The translations under genes were made by a program, and so were the position numbers. The notes under the pieces are model-generated. The model was given only the letters and a program-made list of their open reading frames with translations. It was not told the DNA's origin and did no database searches. This document shows positions 15,684-21,500 of a stretch of 23,846 nucleotides of DNA, piece after piece. The DNA lies in the NCBI GenBank assembly GCA_036399695.1, contig DASWMP010000328.1:1-23846 (forward strand). Reading direction: 5' to 3'. The stretch is from DASVEE01 sp036399695. Its GTDB lineage: Bacteria > Acidobacteriota > Thermoanaerobaculia > Gp7-AA8. Numbering within the stretch: position 1 is the stretch's first letter; each line of letters opens with the position of its first letter.

Positions 15684-15917
15684 GTGGCGACTTCTTTCCA
15701 GACCGACATCGCCCCGATGTTCGCGCCGTATCAGGCCAACATGATGTGGCGCTTCAATCTCGCGGATTACACCACCGTGAAGACCAACGCCGCCATGATC
15801 TACGGCCGCCTCACCGGCACCACCGGCAACCCGATGCCCGCCCCGCCAATGGACCCGCTCAGCCCCACCCAGATCGCGCTCTTCGCGGAGTGGATGACGG
15901 AAGGGTGTCCCCCGTAG
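15684..15917 (+). CDS. Small protein resembling a cytochrome c domain without heme motif
   Basis: 77 residues from a GTG at 15684, with AAGGAGG 8 nt upstream. The order of motifs follows a short cytochrome c module: FQTDIAPMF, then FNLADYTTVKTNAAMIYGRL, then GNPMPAPPMDPLSPTQIALFAEWMTEGCPP, which matches the MPP-loop and final helix. Where C-x-x-C-H should be there is PYQANMMW, so no heme c can be attached covalently. There is no signal peptide. I recall similar small DIxPLF-type hypothetical proteins in other bacteria, without a known function. As last gene of the operon it may bind or mimic the cytochrome partner. Confidence 0.75.
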   Translation: MATSFQTDIAPMFAPYQANMMWRFNLADYTTVKTNAAMIYGRLTGTTGNPMPAPPMDPLSPTQIALFAEWMTEGCPP

Positions 15918-16049
15918 CTGGTGCAGATCACGTCCGAGACAGACCAGCCGTCGCCGCGCGATTCACGGTGCTCCCGGGCGCGCAGCGCTTCGTGCAACTC
16001 GGCGGCGAGACTCAGCATCGCGCGTATCGTGGCACATTTCGAGCTGACG
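15918..16049. other. Gap after the redox operon
   Basis: No supported gene. Weak open frames on both strands have no recognisable motif and no ribosome site. Confidence 0.4.
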
Positions 16050-16164
16050 GGTGCACCGGACAGACCGGAGTGTCTGTCCCACATGCTGTGCGGGATGTGG
16101 GCACAGGCGTGTCCGTTCCCACATGCTGAATGTGGGACAGACACTCCTGTCTGTCCGGTGCACC
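16050..16164. repeat. Inverted pair of the dispersed palindrome family
   Basis: Arms at 16050-16084 and 16130-16164 are reverse complements at 34 of 35 positions, each with the GGACAGACA-type core and flanked by GGTGCACC. The 45-nt spacer contains further partial copies of CCCACATGCTG. The element lies directly upstream of the DinB remnant. Confidence 0.85.
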
Positions 16165-16218
16165 TCAAACCGCAATTTTCACCAAGACCCGCACCCCTTC
16201 CCGCGCTCCAATACCTCC

Positions 16219-16353
16219 AGCAAAAACGACCTGTACACGCCGCTGGCCCACGGCCACGGCCAGACGCCCCTGCGCGAGCTGCTTGTCGCCGCCGACCACA
16301 ACGCCTACCACCTCGGGCAGCTCGTGACGGTGCGGCGGATACTGGGCGCGTAG
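16219..16353 (+). pseudogene. C-terminal remnant of a DinB-family protein
   Basis: About 44 residues, DLYTPLAHGHGQTPLRELLV followed by AADHNAYHLGQLVTVRRILGA and a stop. This is the last part of the DinB/DUF664 four-helix fold, with the metal-ligand HNAYHLGQ motif intact. The first ~110 residues expected for the family are missing. In their place are the palindromic element at 16050-16164 and unrelated sequence. There is no start codon with a ribosome site for the fragment, so I call it a gene remnant truncated by deletion or by repeat insertion. Confidence 0.7.
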
Positions 16354-16360
16354 AACACAG

Positions 16361-16480
16361 TTGGCAGTTGGCAGTTGGCGGTTGGCGGTGGAAGGGAGAC
16401 CGGAGTCCTCGTTCCACCGCCAGCGCGTGTCAGCGCGCGTACCGCCGACTGCCAACCGCCAGCGCGCGCAGCGCGCGTAC
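16361..16480. repeat. 7-bp tandem repeat with inverted copy
   Basis: Four perfect-phase heptamers TTGGCAG, TTGGCAG, TTGGCGG, TTGGCGG run from 16361 to 16388. Inverted matches follow (TTCCACCGCCA near 16412 and ACTGCCAACCGCC near 16448), and CAGCGCGCGTAC occurs twice (16431 and 16469). It lies just after the DinB remnant and before the DUF4199 gene's stop. Confidence 0.75.
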
Positions 16481-16486
16481 TACCGA

Positions 16487-17041
16487 TCAGGCGATCGCCG
16501 TCGCGCCCGAGGCCGGTCCGCTGCCCGGCTTCCGCCGGAGAATCCCGGCCGAGACCAGCGTCCCCACCAGCCCGACGGGGAACACTTCGAGGAACGTGAA
16601 GCCGACGTTCACCAGCGGGTTCTTGTACCACCGGCTGAACTCCGCCATCTCCTGCTCCTTCGCCGCCACCTGGGCTGGGGCTGCGCCCTCGGCCTTCAAC
16701 TTCTCCACCACACGAGCGGCGTACTTCGTCTCGAAGTCGGGGATGAAGCCGTAGTAGATGATCTGCCAGGACACGACGTAAAAGGCGCAGGCGATCAGCG
16801 AGATCAGGATCCCGACCTTGAACGCCCGACCGAACGTGATGACGCCGCCGCCGATGTTCTCCCGGTAGGAGCGGATGCCGACGAACACCATCACGAAGGC
16901 CAGGACCATCGACGTGTATCCGACGACCTCGCTCTGATCCAGGTCCACGGTCCCCGACATGACGAGCGGCATCATGATGGCCATCATCAACGCCAGGATG
17001 CAGCCCGAGATGATTCCGAAAGTGAGCACGATTTTCTTCAC
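16487..17041 (-). CDS. DUF4199-family membrane protein
   Basis: 184 residues with four predicted membrane helices (~5-28, 43-62, 76-97 and ~148-170). The pattern matches DUF4199: a first helix pair, then GIRSYRENIGGGVITFGRAFKVGILISLIACAFYVVSW in two blocks, a long loop of EKLKAEGAAPAQVAAKEQEM type, and the final helix. Function is unknown. The start is GTG at 17041, supported by GGAGGAA six nt upstream. It lies downstream of the LuxR-type regulator, and similar pairs occur in Bacteroidota and Acidobacteriota, as I recall. The GTG overlaps the stop of a 19-codon frame, which may couple translation. Confidence 0.87.
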   Translation of the reverse strand: MKKIVLTFGIISGCILALMMAIMMPLVMSGTVDLDQSEVVGYTSMVLAFVMVFVGIRSYRENIGGGVITFGRAFKVGILISLIACAFYVVSWQIIYYGFIPDFETKYAARVVEKLKAEGAAPAQVAAKEQEMAEFSRWYKNPLVNVGFTFLEVFPVGLVGTLVSAGILRRKPGSGPASGATAIA

Positions 17042-17097
17042 AGTTCCTCCGAATGTTTTTCAGCCATCCTGGGCTGCCGCGAGAGTGCTGTCGTCAT
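17038..17097 (-). CDS. Possible 19-codon leader peptide before the DUF4199 gene
   Basis: ATG at 17097 opens a 19-codon frame (MTTALSRQPRMAEKHSEEL) whose TGA overlaps the GTG start of the DUF4199 gene. Its own ATG overlaps the TGA of a nine-codon frame (17094-17123). The chained ATGA/GTGA overlaps suggest coupling, but AAAGG lies directly against the ATG and chance is possible. Confidence 0.25.
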   Translation of the reverse strand: MTTALSRQPRMAEKHSEEL

Positions 17098-17135
17098 CCT
17101 TTCGGGTGATTTTCGCCCGTCATCCTTTCGGGTGA
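17092..17135. repeat. 18-bp direct repeat between regulator and DUF4199 gene
   Basis: CGTCATCCTTTCGGGTGA occurs at 17092-17109 and again at 17118-17135, a 26-bp period. It could be a regulator binding pair or a local duplication. It generates the two AAAGGATG words used by the small frames here. Confidence 0.7.
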
Positions 17136-17143
17136 CCCCCAAT

Positions 17144-17587
17144 TCACCCGATCAGCCTCAGCTCCCGCCCCTTCTGCACCGCCTGCACGCGCCGGTTCAC
17201 CCCCAGCTTGTCGAAGAGCCGGGAGGAGTGGGTCTTGACGGTGTTCTCCGACACGAACAGCCGTTCGCCGATCTCCCGGTTGCTCAGCCCCTCGGCGATG
17301 AGCAGCAGGATCTCGTGCTCCCGCGGGGTGATGCCCAGCTCCGCGAGTTTCCCGCTGTCCATGGCGAAGGGGCGGTCGTCGCGGACCAGCACTTCCTTCA
17401 CCACCACCACTTCCTTCGGCCGCGTCCACTTGAGGCCGACGTACACGCCGATGACCGTGAACAGCAGCGCCACCAGGCCGCCATACAGCTCCGTGGGGTA
17501 GGCATGGACGAAGTGCTTGTACTCCAGCACCTTGAGCGCCGCGATCAGCCCGCCGCCGAGGGCACCGTAGAGGAGGATCCGTTTCAA
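17144..17587 (-). CDS. Membrane-anchored LuxR/GerE-type transcription regulator
   Basis: 147 residues. Two membrane helices (~4-23 and ~33-54) are followed by a short linker and a GerE helix-turn-helix (~82-147): LGITPREHEILLLIAEGLSNREIGERLFVSENTVKTHSSRLFDKLGV. There is no receiver domain, so the membrane part may sense or tether. The start is decided by context: on the minus strand TACACT (17596-17601) is followed by 8 nt and then TTG at 17587. The open frame continues upstream, but only through the heptamer repeat, so a longer protein is unlikely. It precedes the DUF4199 gene on the same strand and probably regulates or is co-transcribed with it. Confidence 0.8.
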   Translation of the reverse strand: MKRILLYGALGGGLIAALKVLEYKHFVHAYPTELYGGLVALLFTVIGVYVGLKWTRPKEVVVVKEVLVRDDRPFAMDSGKLAELGITPREHEILLLIAEGLSNREIGERLFVSENTVKTHSSRLFDKLGVNRRVQAVQKGRELRLIG

Positions 17588-17595
17588 GTGGGGGG

Positions 17596-17601
17596 AGTGT
17601 A
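17596..17601 (-). promoter_or_regulatory. -10-like TACACT of the LuxR-type regulator
   Basis: TACACT on the minus strand, 8 nt before the TTG at 17587. The spacing equals that at the histidine kinase and VOC genes. Confidence 0.45.
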
Positions 17602-17606
17602 AGACC

Positions 17607-17698
17607 TTGTCCGTTGTCCGTTCTCCGTTTTCCGTGCTCCGCTGCACGCCGAGGCTGGCCGACCGCAGCACGGACAACGGAAAACGGGCAACGGACAA
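17607..17698. repeat. Inverted pair of TTGTCCG-type heptamer arrays
   Basis: Five 7-bp units run forward from 17607 to 17641 (TTGTCCG, TTGTCCG, TTCTCCG, TTTTCCG, TGCTCCG), and four inverted units run from 17671 to 17698. The inverted half, read on the minus strand, matches the array at 23401-23428 in 27 of 28 positions. The element separates the divergent regulator and psd genes. Confidence 0.85.
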
Positions 17699-17705
17699 CG
17701 TCCCC

Positions 17706-17713
17706 TATAAACT
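17706..17713 (+). promoter_or_regulatory. Putative -10 (TATAAACT) of psd
   Basis: TATAAACT lies 35 nt before the ATG at 17749, just after the heptamer repeat. CGGAGG at 17740-17745 is the ribosome site. Confidence 0.45.
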
Positions 17714-17748
17714 AGGCCCGTCGCCTGCAAAACCTACCGCGGAGGCCC

Positions 17749-18576
17749 ATGTACCGTTATCTGCGCTACGTCCCCAAGAACCGCCTGAGCCGCCTTATTG
17801 GGCGGCTGGTTCACCTGCGCCTTCCGCGGCCAATTGCCAGGCGGCTGGTCCACCGCTTCGCCCGGACGTACCAGATCGACGTCGGTGCGGCCTCGAACGA
17901 CCTGCACGAGTACCCGTCGATCGGCCACTTCTTCATCCGCGACCTGCGCGAAGGGCTACGCCCGATCGAAGGGGAGCTCGTCAGCCCCGTCGACGGTGTG
18001 CTCCGGAACTACGGCCTGATCGCCAACGGCACGATCGAGCAGGTCAAAGGGAAGACGTACACGCTGGCCCGTTTCCTCGGCGACGAGGCGAACGCCTCCC
18101 GCTACGAGAACGGCGTCTTCTTCAACCTCTATTTATCACCGCAGGACTATCACCACGTCCATTCGCCGGTCGGCGGGACGATCGTCCGCAGCGTGCACAT
18201 CCCCGGCAAGCTCTGGCCCGTCAACGACTGGTCGCTCGCCAACGTCAACGAGCTGTTCTCGATCAACGAGCGCGTCATCACCTATGTCGAATGCTCGCTC
18301 GGGAGAGTGGCAGTGGTGATGATCGGCGCCACGAATGTCGGCAAGATCTCGGTCGTCTACGACAACTTCATCTCCAACCTCGCCAACACCGACCGCACCG
18401 CCACCCGCGACTACAACCCCCCGGTCCCGATCCAGCCCGGCGACCGCCTCGGCACCTTCCACATGGGCTCGAGCGTGGTCATGCTCTTCGAGCCCGGCCG
18501 CGTCGACCCCGCGCGCGTCCGGCTGCAGGCGGGGCACAAAGTGCAGTACGGCGCCGCGGTGCTGCACTCGGCCTAG
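17749..18576 (+). CDS. psd: Phosphatidylserine decarboxylase proenzyme
   Basis: 275 residues. Converts phosphatidylserine to phosphatidylethanolamine at the inner membrane. The chain cleaves itself to a beta chain (~1-240) and an alpha chain that begins with a pyruvoyl group formed from Ser241; the local motif is MGSS (the classic form is LGST). The catalytic triad is visible: Asp82 in SPVDG, His138 in YHHVHSP and Ser241. The N-terminal YVPKNRLSRLIGRLV helix and FFIRDLREGLRPI are typical of the E. coli-like long type I enzyme. ATG 17749 follows CGGAGG by 3 nt. The TfoX-N gene follows after 12 nt and may share the transcript. Confidence 0.95.
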   Translation: MYRYLRYVPKNRLSRLIGRLVHLRLPRPIARRLVHRFARTYQIDVGAASNDLHEYPSIGHFFIRDLREGLRPIEGELVSPVDGVLRNYGLIANGTIEQVKGKTYTLARFLGDEANASRYENGVFFNLYLSPQDYHHVHSPVGGTIVRSVHIPGKLWPVNDWSLANVNELFSINERVITYVECSLGRVAVVMIGATNVGKISVVYDNFISNLANTDRTATRDYNPPVPIQPGDRLGTFHMGSSVVMLFEPGRVDPARVRLQAGHKVQYGAAVLHSA

Positions 18577-18588
18577 AGGCTGTACTCG

Positions 18589-18930
18589 ATGCCGGTCAGC
18601 GACGATTTCCGCGAGTTCGTCCTCGAGCAGTTGCGAGCCGTGACGCCCGTGACGTGGAAGCGCATGTTTGGTGCTGTCGGTCTGTATGCGGACTCGCTGT
18701 TCTTCGCGATCATCGACGATGACACGCTCTACTACAAAGTCGGCGACGCATCCCGGCCGCGATATGTAGAAGCGGGAAGCAAGGCCTTTGACCCATACGG
18801 CGACGGCAGGGACTCGAAGACCTACTTCGAGCTGCCGCCGGATGTCATCGAAGACGAGGAGAAGCTGCGCGAGTGGACGCGTGAAGCCCTCGACGCGGCC
18901 CGCACCGCGAAGCCGAAGCGAAAGAGGTGA
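18589..18930 (+). CDS. TfoX N-terminal domain protein
   Basis: 113 residues, a single TfoX-N domain: FREFVLEQL, then WKRMFGAVGLYADSLFFAII, DDTLYYKVGD, a FDPYGD loop, TYFELPPDVIEDEEKLREW and a lysine-rich tail (TAKPKRKR). In gammaproteobacteria TfoX regulates competence, but most stand-alone TfoX-N proteins have no known role. It lacks the C-terminal TfoX domain. It begins 12 nt after psd with only GAGG as ribosome site, so co-transcription is likely. Confidence 0.85.
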   Translation: MPVSDDFREFVLEQLRAVTPVTWKRMFGAVGLYADSLFFAIIDDDTLYYKVGDASRPRYVEAGSKAFDPYGDGRDSKTYFELPPDVIEDEEKLREWTREALDAARTAKPKRKR

Positions 18931-18933
18931 TCC

Positions 18934-19123
18934 GATCTCGGAGTGCGGTGGCGAACGGACGCTGTCTCAAAACCGTCGATGAACGGGCGCCTGCGGGCGC
19001 GGACAGACAGGAGTGTCTGTCCTACATTCAGATCCCGCCGAATATCGGCGCCCGGCAGGCACGCTGGTATTCAACGTAGGACAGACACTCCTGTCTGGGC
19101 GTTCGCCACCGCACTCCGAGATC
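18934..19123. repeat. Compound inverted repeat filling a convergent gap
   Basis: Outer arms at 18934-18957 and 19100-19123 are exact 24-nt reverse complements. Inside them is an inverted pair of the dispersed palindrome family (19001-19025 and 19076-19097). The element starts 3 nt after the TfoX stop and ends 7 nt before the hydrolase stop, filling the space between converging genes. The layout of terminal repeats plus internal palindromes resembles a small non-coding mobile element. Confidence 0.85.
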
Positions 19124-19130
19124 TGCGGCC

Positions 19131-19913
19131 CTAGCGCGCGAACTCGATCAGCAGCTCGTTCACCCGTTCCGGGGCATCCGTCTGCACGAAGTGGCCGGCG
19201 CGCTTGACGCGCTCGATGCGGAGGTTCGGGACCCATTCGCTGAAGCCCTCCAGCGTCGAGGGGAGGAACACCGGGTCGTGGATGCCCCAGATCATCATCG
19301 TCGGCACGTCGATGCGTTTGATCAGGCGGCGGGTCTCGGCGGCGGCTCGGGGGACGGCGCGGTAGTAATTGACCATCGTCCGCAGCGAGCCTCGCCACGC
19401 CGCGCGGTAGCGGTCGATGTCTTCCTTGGTGAAGCGGCCGGCACGTTTCATCATCCAGGGGCCGTACGTCTTCATGAAGAGCTCCGGCAGGACCGGCAGG
19501 CGCATGAAGAGCTGATACGAGAGCTTCAGCTTCTGCCGCGTGCTGCGGCGCACTTCGCGCTGGAGCGGCACCGGATGCGGGACGTTGCAGATGACGAGCT
19601 TGCGGACCAGGTCGGGCCGGGTCATGGCCACGAACCAGGCGGCGAAGCCACCCCAGTCATGGCCGACCAGGACGCACGGCTCGTTCAGCGTTTCGAGGAA
19701 CTCGATGAGCTGGGCGGAGACGCGGGGGAGGGTGTAGGCGTCGACTTCCGGCGGTTTCGGCGATTCGCCGTAGCCCGGGAGGTCGGGGGCGACGGCGCGG
19801 AAGCCGGCCGCGGCCAGGGCGGGGATCTGCTTGCGCCACGAATACCAGAACTCTGGAAATCCGTGCAGCAGGACGACGAGTGGGCCAGTGCCTTCGGAGA
19901 CGTAGTGGAGCAT
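19131..19913 (-). CDS. Alpha/beta-fold hydrolase, epoxide hydrolase-like
   Basis: 260 residues, cytoplasmic. Motifs follow the epoxide hydrolase/haloalkane dehalogenase branch: oxyanion HGFPEFWYSWR (17-27), PDLPGYGESPKP, nucleophile Asp86 in VGHDWGG, acid Asp213 in WGIHDPVFLP and His241 in RAGHFVQTDAPE. The lid has NYYRA (~182-186), where epoxide hydrolases carry a ring-opening tyrosine. An Asp nucleophile rules out an ordinary serine esterase. Hydrolysis of epoxides to diols is the best guess; dehalogenation is the alternative. The gene is on the minus strand with its own TACACT element and a hairpin in the leader; the ribosome site is weak. Confidence 0.88.
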   Translation of the reverse strand: MLHYVSEGTGPLVVLLHGFPEFWYSWRKQIPALAAAGFRAVAPDLPGYGESPKPPEVDAYTLPRVSAQLIEFLETLNEPCVLVGHDWGGFAAWFVAMTRPDLVRKLVICNVPHPVPLQREVRRSTRQKLKLSYQLFMRLPVLPELFMKTYGPWMMKRAGRFTKEDIDRYRAAWRGSLRTMVNYYRAVPRAAAETRRLIKRIDVPTMMIWGIHDPVFLPSTLEGFSEWVPNLRIERVKRAGHFVQTDAPERVNELLIEFAR

Positions 19914-19919
19914 GCCGTG

Positions 19920-19943
19920 AGGGCCGGCGCGATGGCCGGCCCT
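19920..19943. promoter_or_regulatory. Hairpin in the 5' leader of the hydrolase gene
   Basis: AGGGCCGGC at 19920-19928 pairs perfectly with GCCGGCCCT at 19935-19943 around a 6-nt loop. On the minus strand it lies between the TACACT element and the ATG at 19913. It is also 18 nt past the stop of the upstream gene, so it could instead end that transcript. Confidence 0.4.
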
Positions 19944-19947
19944 TGTC

Positions 19948-19953
19948 AGTGTA
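19948..19953 (-). promoter_or_regulatory. -10-like TACACT of the hydrolase gene
   Basis: TACACT on the minus strand, 34 nt before the ATG at 19913. A start site about 7 nt on would give a ~28-nt leader made mostly of the hairpin at 19920-19943. Confidence 0.35.
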
Positions 19954-19961
19954 CGTCCAGT

Positions 19962-20732
19962 TTACGTCCGATTGGGGTCGTAGCCGGTGTTGGCGTTGTA
20001 GCCGCCGCCGGTCGACGTGCCCGTGGTGCCTGAGGTGGTGGTCGTCGTCGTGGTGTCGATGCCCTTGTCCCGATTCATCGCGGCATAGAGCAGACCCGCG
20101 CCGACGGCGAGGGCCGCGACACCCGCGGCGACGGTGCCGGGGTTTTCCTTCGCGTACGTACCCGCCTTGTTTCCGGTGTTCTTCAGATAGTTGCGGGCCG
20201 TGTTGAGGTACTCGTCGACATCGAAGTTGCCGACCGAGTTCTTGAGGTTGCCCATCATGTCCTCGGAGATGCCGAGGCGCCCGAGGAACTGCTCGAGACC
20301 TCCGCCCTTCGAGGTGGACTGACCGCAGGTGGGGCAGTAGTCGTTCTGCGTCCCGCCCGTCGATCCGCCCGCCGATGATCCGCCGGTGGAGCTGCCGCCG
20401 GTGGAGCCCATGCTGCCCGGGCTGCCGCTGCCGACGCCGGTGCTGCTTCCACCGAGGCCGCCGCTCGTGCCGCCGAAGGCGCCCGAGCCGCTGCCGGTGG
20501 TACCGATGTCACTGCCGCTGGTGGAGCCGAAGCCGCCACCGCTGCCCGTGCCACCGTTACCAGCGCCACCGCTGCCCATGCTGCCGCCGGTCGAGCCGCC
20601 CATGCTGCCGCTGCTGCCGGTCGTTCCGAGTCCACCAGTGCCACCCGTGCCGCCGGTGCCACTGTTTCCGGCGAAGCCACCACCTTCGGTGCCTCCGCTT
20701 CCTTTGCCGCCAAATGGGTTATCCGAAGCCAT
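19962..20732 (-). CDS. Gly/Ser/Thr-rich protein with CPTCG motif and C-terminal membrane anchor
   Basis: 256 residues. Positions ~8-128 are almost entirely Gly, Ser and Thr in irregular short repeats (GGTGG, GSMGS, GGSST) and should be disordered. A single CPTCG knuckle follows in NDYCPTCGQS (~131-139), then an acidic helical part (LEQFLGRLGISEDMMGNLKNSV, ~147-168), then AKENPGTVAAGVAALAVGAGLLYAAM, which resembles the membrane anchor of DUF883/ElaB-YqjD proteins. A Thr-rich tail ends the protein. AAGGAGG 8 nt before ATG 20732 is the best ribosome site in this part of the window, so high expression is likely. It follows the 142-residue gene by 27 nt. A stress or desiccation role is inferred only from composition. 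Confidence 0.75.
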   Translation of the reverse strand: MASDNPFGGKGSGGTEGGGFAGNSGTGGTGGTGGLGTTGSSGSMGGSTGGSMGSGGAGNGGTGSGGGFGSTSGSDIGTTGSGSGAFGGTSGGLGGSSTGVGSGSPGSMGSTGGSSTGGSSAGGSTGGTQNDYCPTCGQSTSKGGGLEQFLGRLGISEDMMGNLKNSVGNFDVDEYLNTARNYLKNTGNKAGTYAKENPGTVAAGVAALAVGAGLLYAAMNRDKGIDTTTTTTTSGTTGTSTGGGYNANTGYDPNRT

Positions 20733-20759
20733 CTACAGATCCTCCTTCGTTGATGGGGT

Positions 20760-21188
20760 CTAGCGACGCGATTCGTCGCGCGACTCGCCCGGCTCGTAAG
20801 TACGGCCGTGAGTGCCGATGCGCGGATCGCCCGATTTGTTGGTGATACGGTCTTCGTCGTTCCAGCGGGTGTCGCCGGTGCCGTTCGCAAACTCCTGGTC
20901 GCGATGGTGATCGGACCCGTCGTCGCGGAACGAGCTCTTCGAGCTGCCGAGAGGCGGCGTATACGTCGCCGCGATGACGTCCATGCCGATGTCCGCCTCG
21001 CGGCGGGTCGAGCGCGTCTGCACGGGCTGAGCGTTCATGTCCGACGGGTTCGGCGTCGCCCGCGGCGTCGCGACCATCGTCGATTCCTGCTGCTCGCCGC
21101 CCCGGCGGCCACGGCTGAAAAGGTGCCTGATCTTCGCGGTCGCGCGACGGATGGGACCGCCGCCACTCATTTCTCTCTTGTTAGGCAT
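20760..21188 (-). CDS. Disordered hydrophilic protein, unknown
   Basis: 142 residues, highly charged and without membrane helices. A basic start (PIRRATAKIRHLFSRGRRGGEQQ) is followed by polar sequence and a conserved-looking end, TRWNDEDRITNKSGDPRIGTHGRTYEPGE. I recall similar endings in hypothetical proteins but no function. The start at 21188 has AAAGGA nine nt upstream; earlier in-frame starts would add unrelated residues. It forms an operon with the Gly-rich membrane-anchored gene downstream. Both being disordered fits a stress-response pair, which is inference. Confidence 0.65.
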   Translation of the reverse strand: MPNKREMSGGGPIRRATAKIRHLFSRGRRGGEQQESTMVATPRATPNPSDMNAQPVQTRSTRREADIGMDVIAATYTPPLGSSKSSFRDDGSDHHRDQEFANGTGDTRWNDEDRITNKSGDPRIGTHGRTYEPGESRDESRR

Positions 21189-21298
21189 TTGTGAGTCCTT
21201 TCTCGCGCTTGTGGCGCACCTTGGTTGTATTGCAAGAAAGGGGCTCATCCAGAGGCAGGAACACCGTTGGCCGAAACTAAAGAGAGGAAAGACGTTTT
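21189..21298. other. Gap upstream of the disordered-protein operon
   Basis: An AT-richer stretch with GTTGTATTGCAAG near 21224 that may hold the leftward promoter. No clear -10/-35 pair can be assigned. Confidence 0.3.
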
Positions 21299-21493
21299 TC
21301 AGCCGTGTGTGGCCGTGAGTGGCTTCATCTGCAGGATGCCGGCGAACTCCGGCCGAACCCACTGGATGGCGTCACGGTCGAGCTTCGCCTCATGCAGGAA
21401 CTCCGCGGCGGCCGCAATGCCATCTGCATCCAAACCGGCGTAGATGGATAGCGTGTGCGTCACTGAGCCGTAGATGGCGACAACCTCCGCCAC
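21299..21493 (-). CDS. Small protein, unknown
   Basis: 64 residues from a GTG at 21493: opens MAEVVAIYGSVTHTLSIYAG, continues with a helix-like ADGIAAAAEFLHEAKLDRDA and ends WVRPEFAGILQMKPLTATHG. The composition is that of a folded protein, not the Arg/Ala-rich look of antisense frames here. TAACCT (minus strand, 21501-21506) lies 7 nt before the GTG, the leaderless pattern seen elsewhere. It is divergent from the gamma-glutamyltransferase gene, with both -10 elements within 20 nt. I do not recognise the family. Confidence 0.5.
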   Translation of the reverse strand: MAEVVAIYGSVTHTLSIYAGLDADGIAAAAEFLHEAKLDRDAIQWVRPEFAGILQMKPLTATHG

Positions 21494-21500
21494 TTCGCCG

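Noticed and set aside
15921..16754. A 277-codon plus-strand frame running through the palindromic element
   Set aside because: It crosses repeats and enters antisense sequence of the DUF4199 gene; no start signal or motif.
16361..17602. A 413-codon plus-strand open frame
   Set aside because: Antisense to the DUF4199 and LuxR-type genes and begins inside the heptamer repeat.
17588..17698. N-terminal extension of the LuxR-type regulator to an upstream ATG
   Set aside because: The extra residues are a translation of the heptamer repeat, and the TACACT element would lie inside the coding region.
20375..20845. Arg/Cys- and Pro-rich plus-strand frames
   Set aside because: Shadows of the Gly/Ser-rich minus-strand gene.
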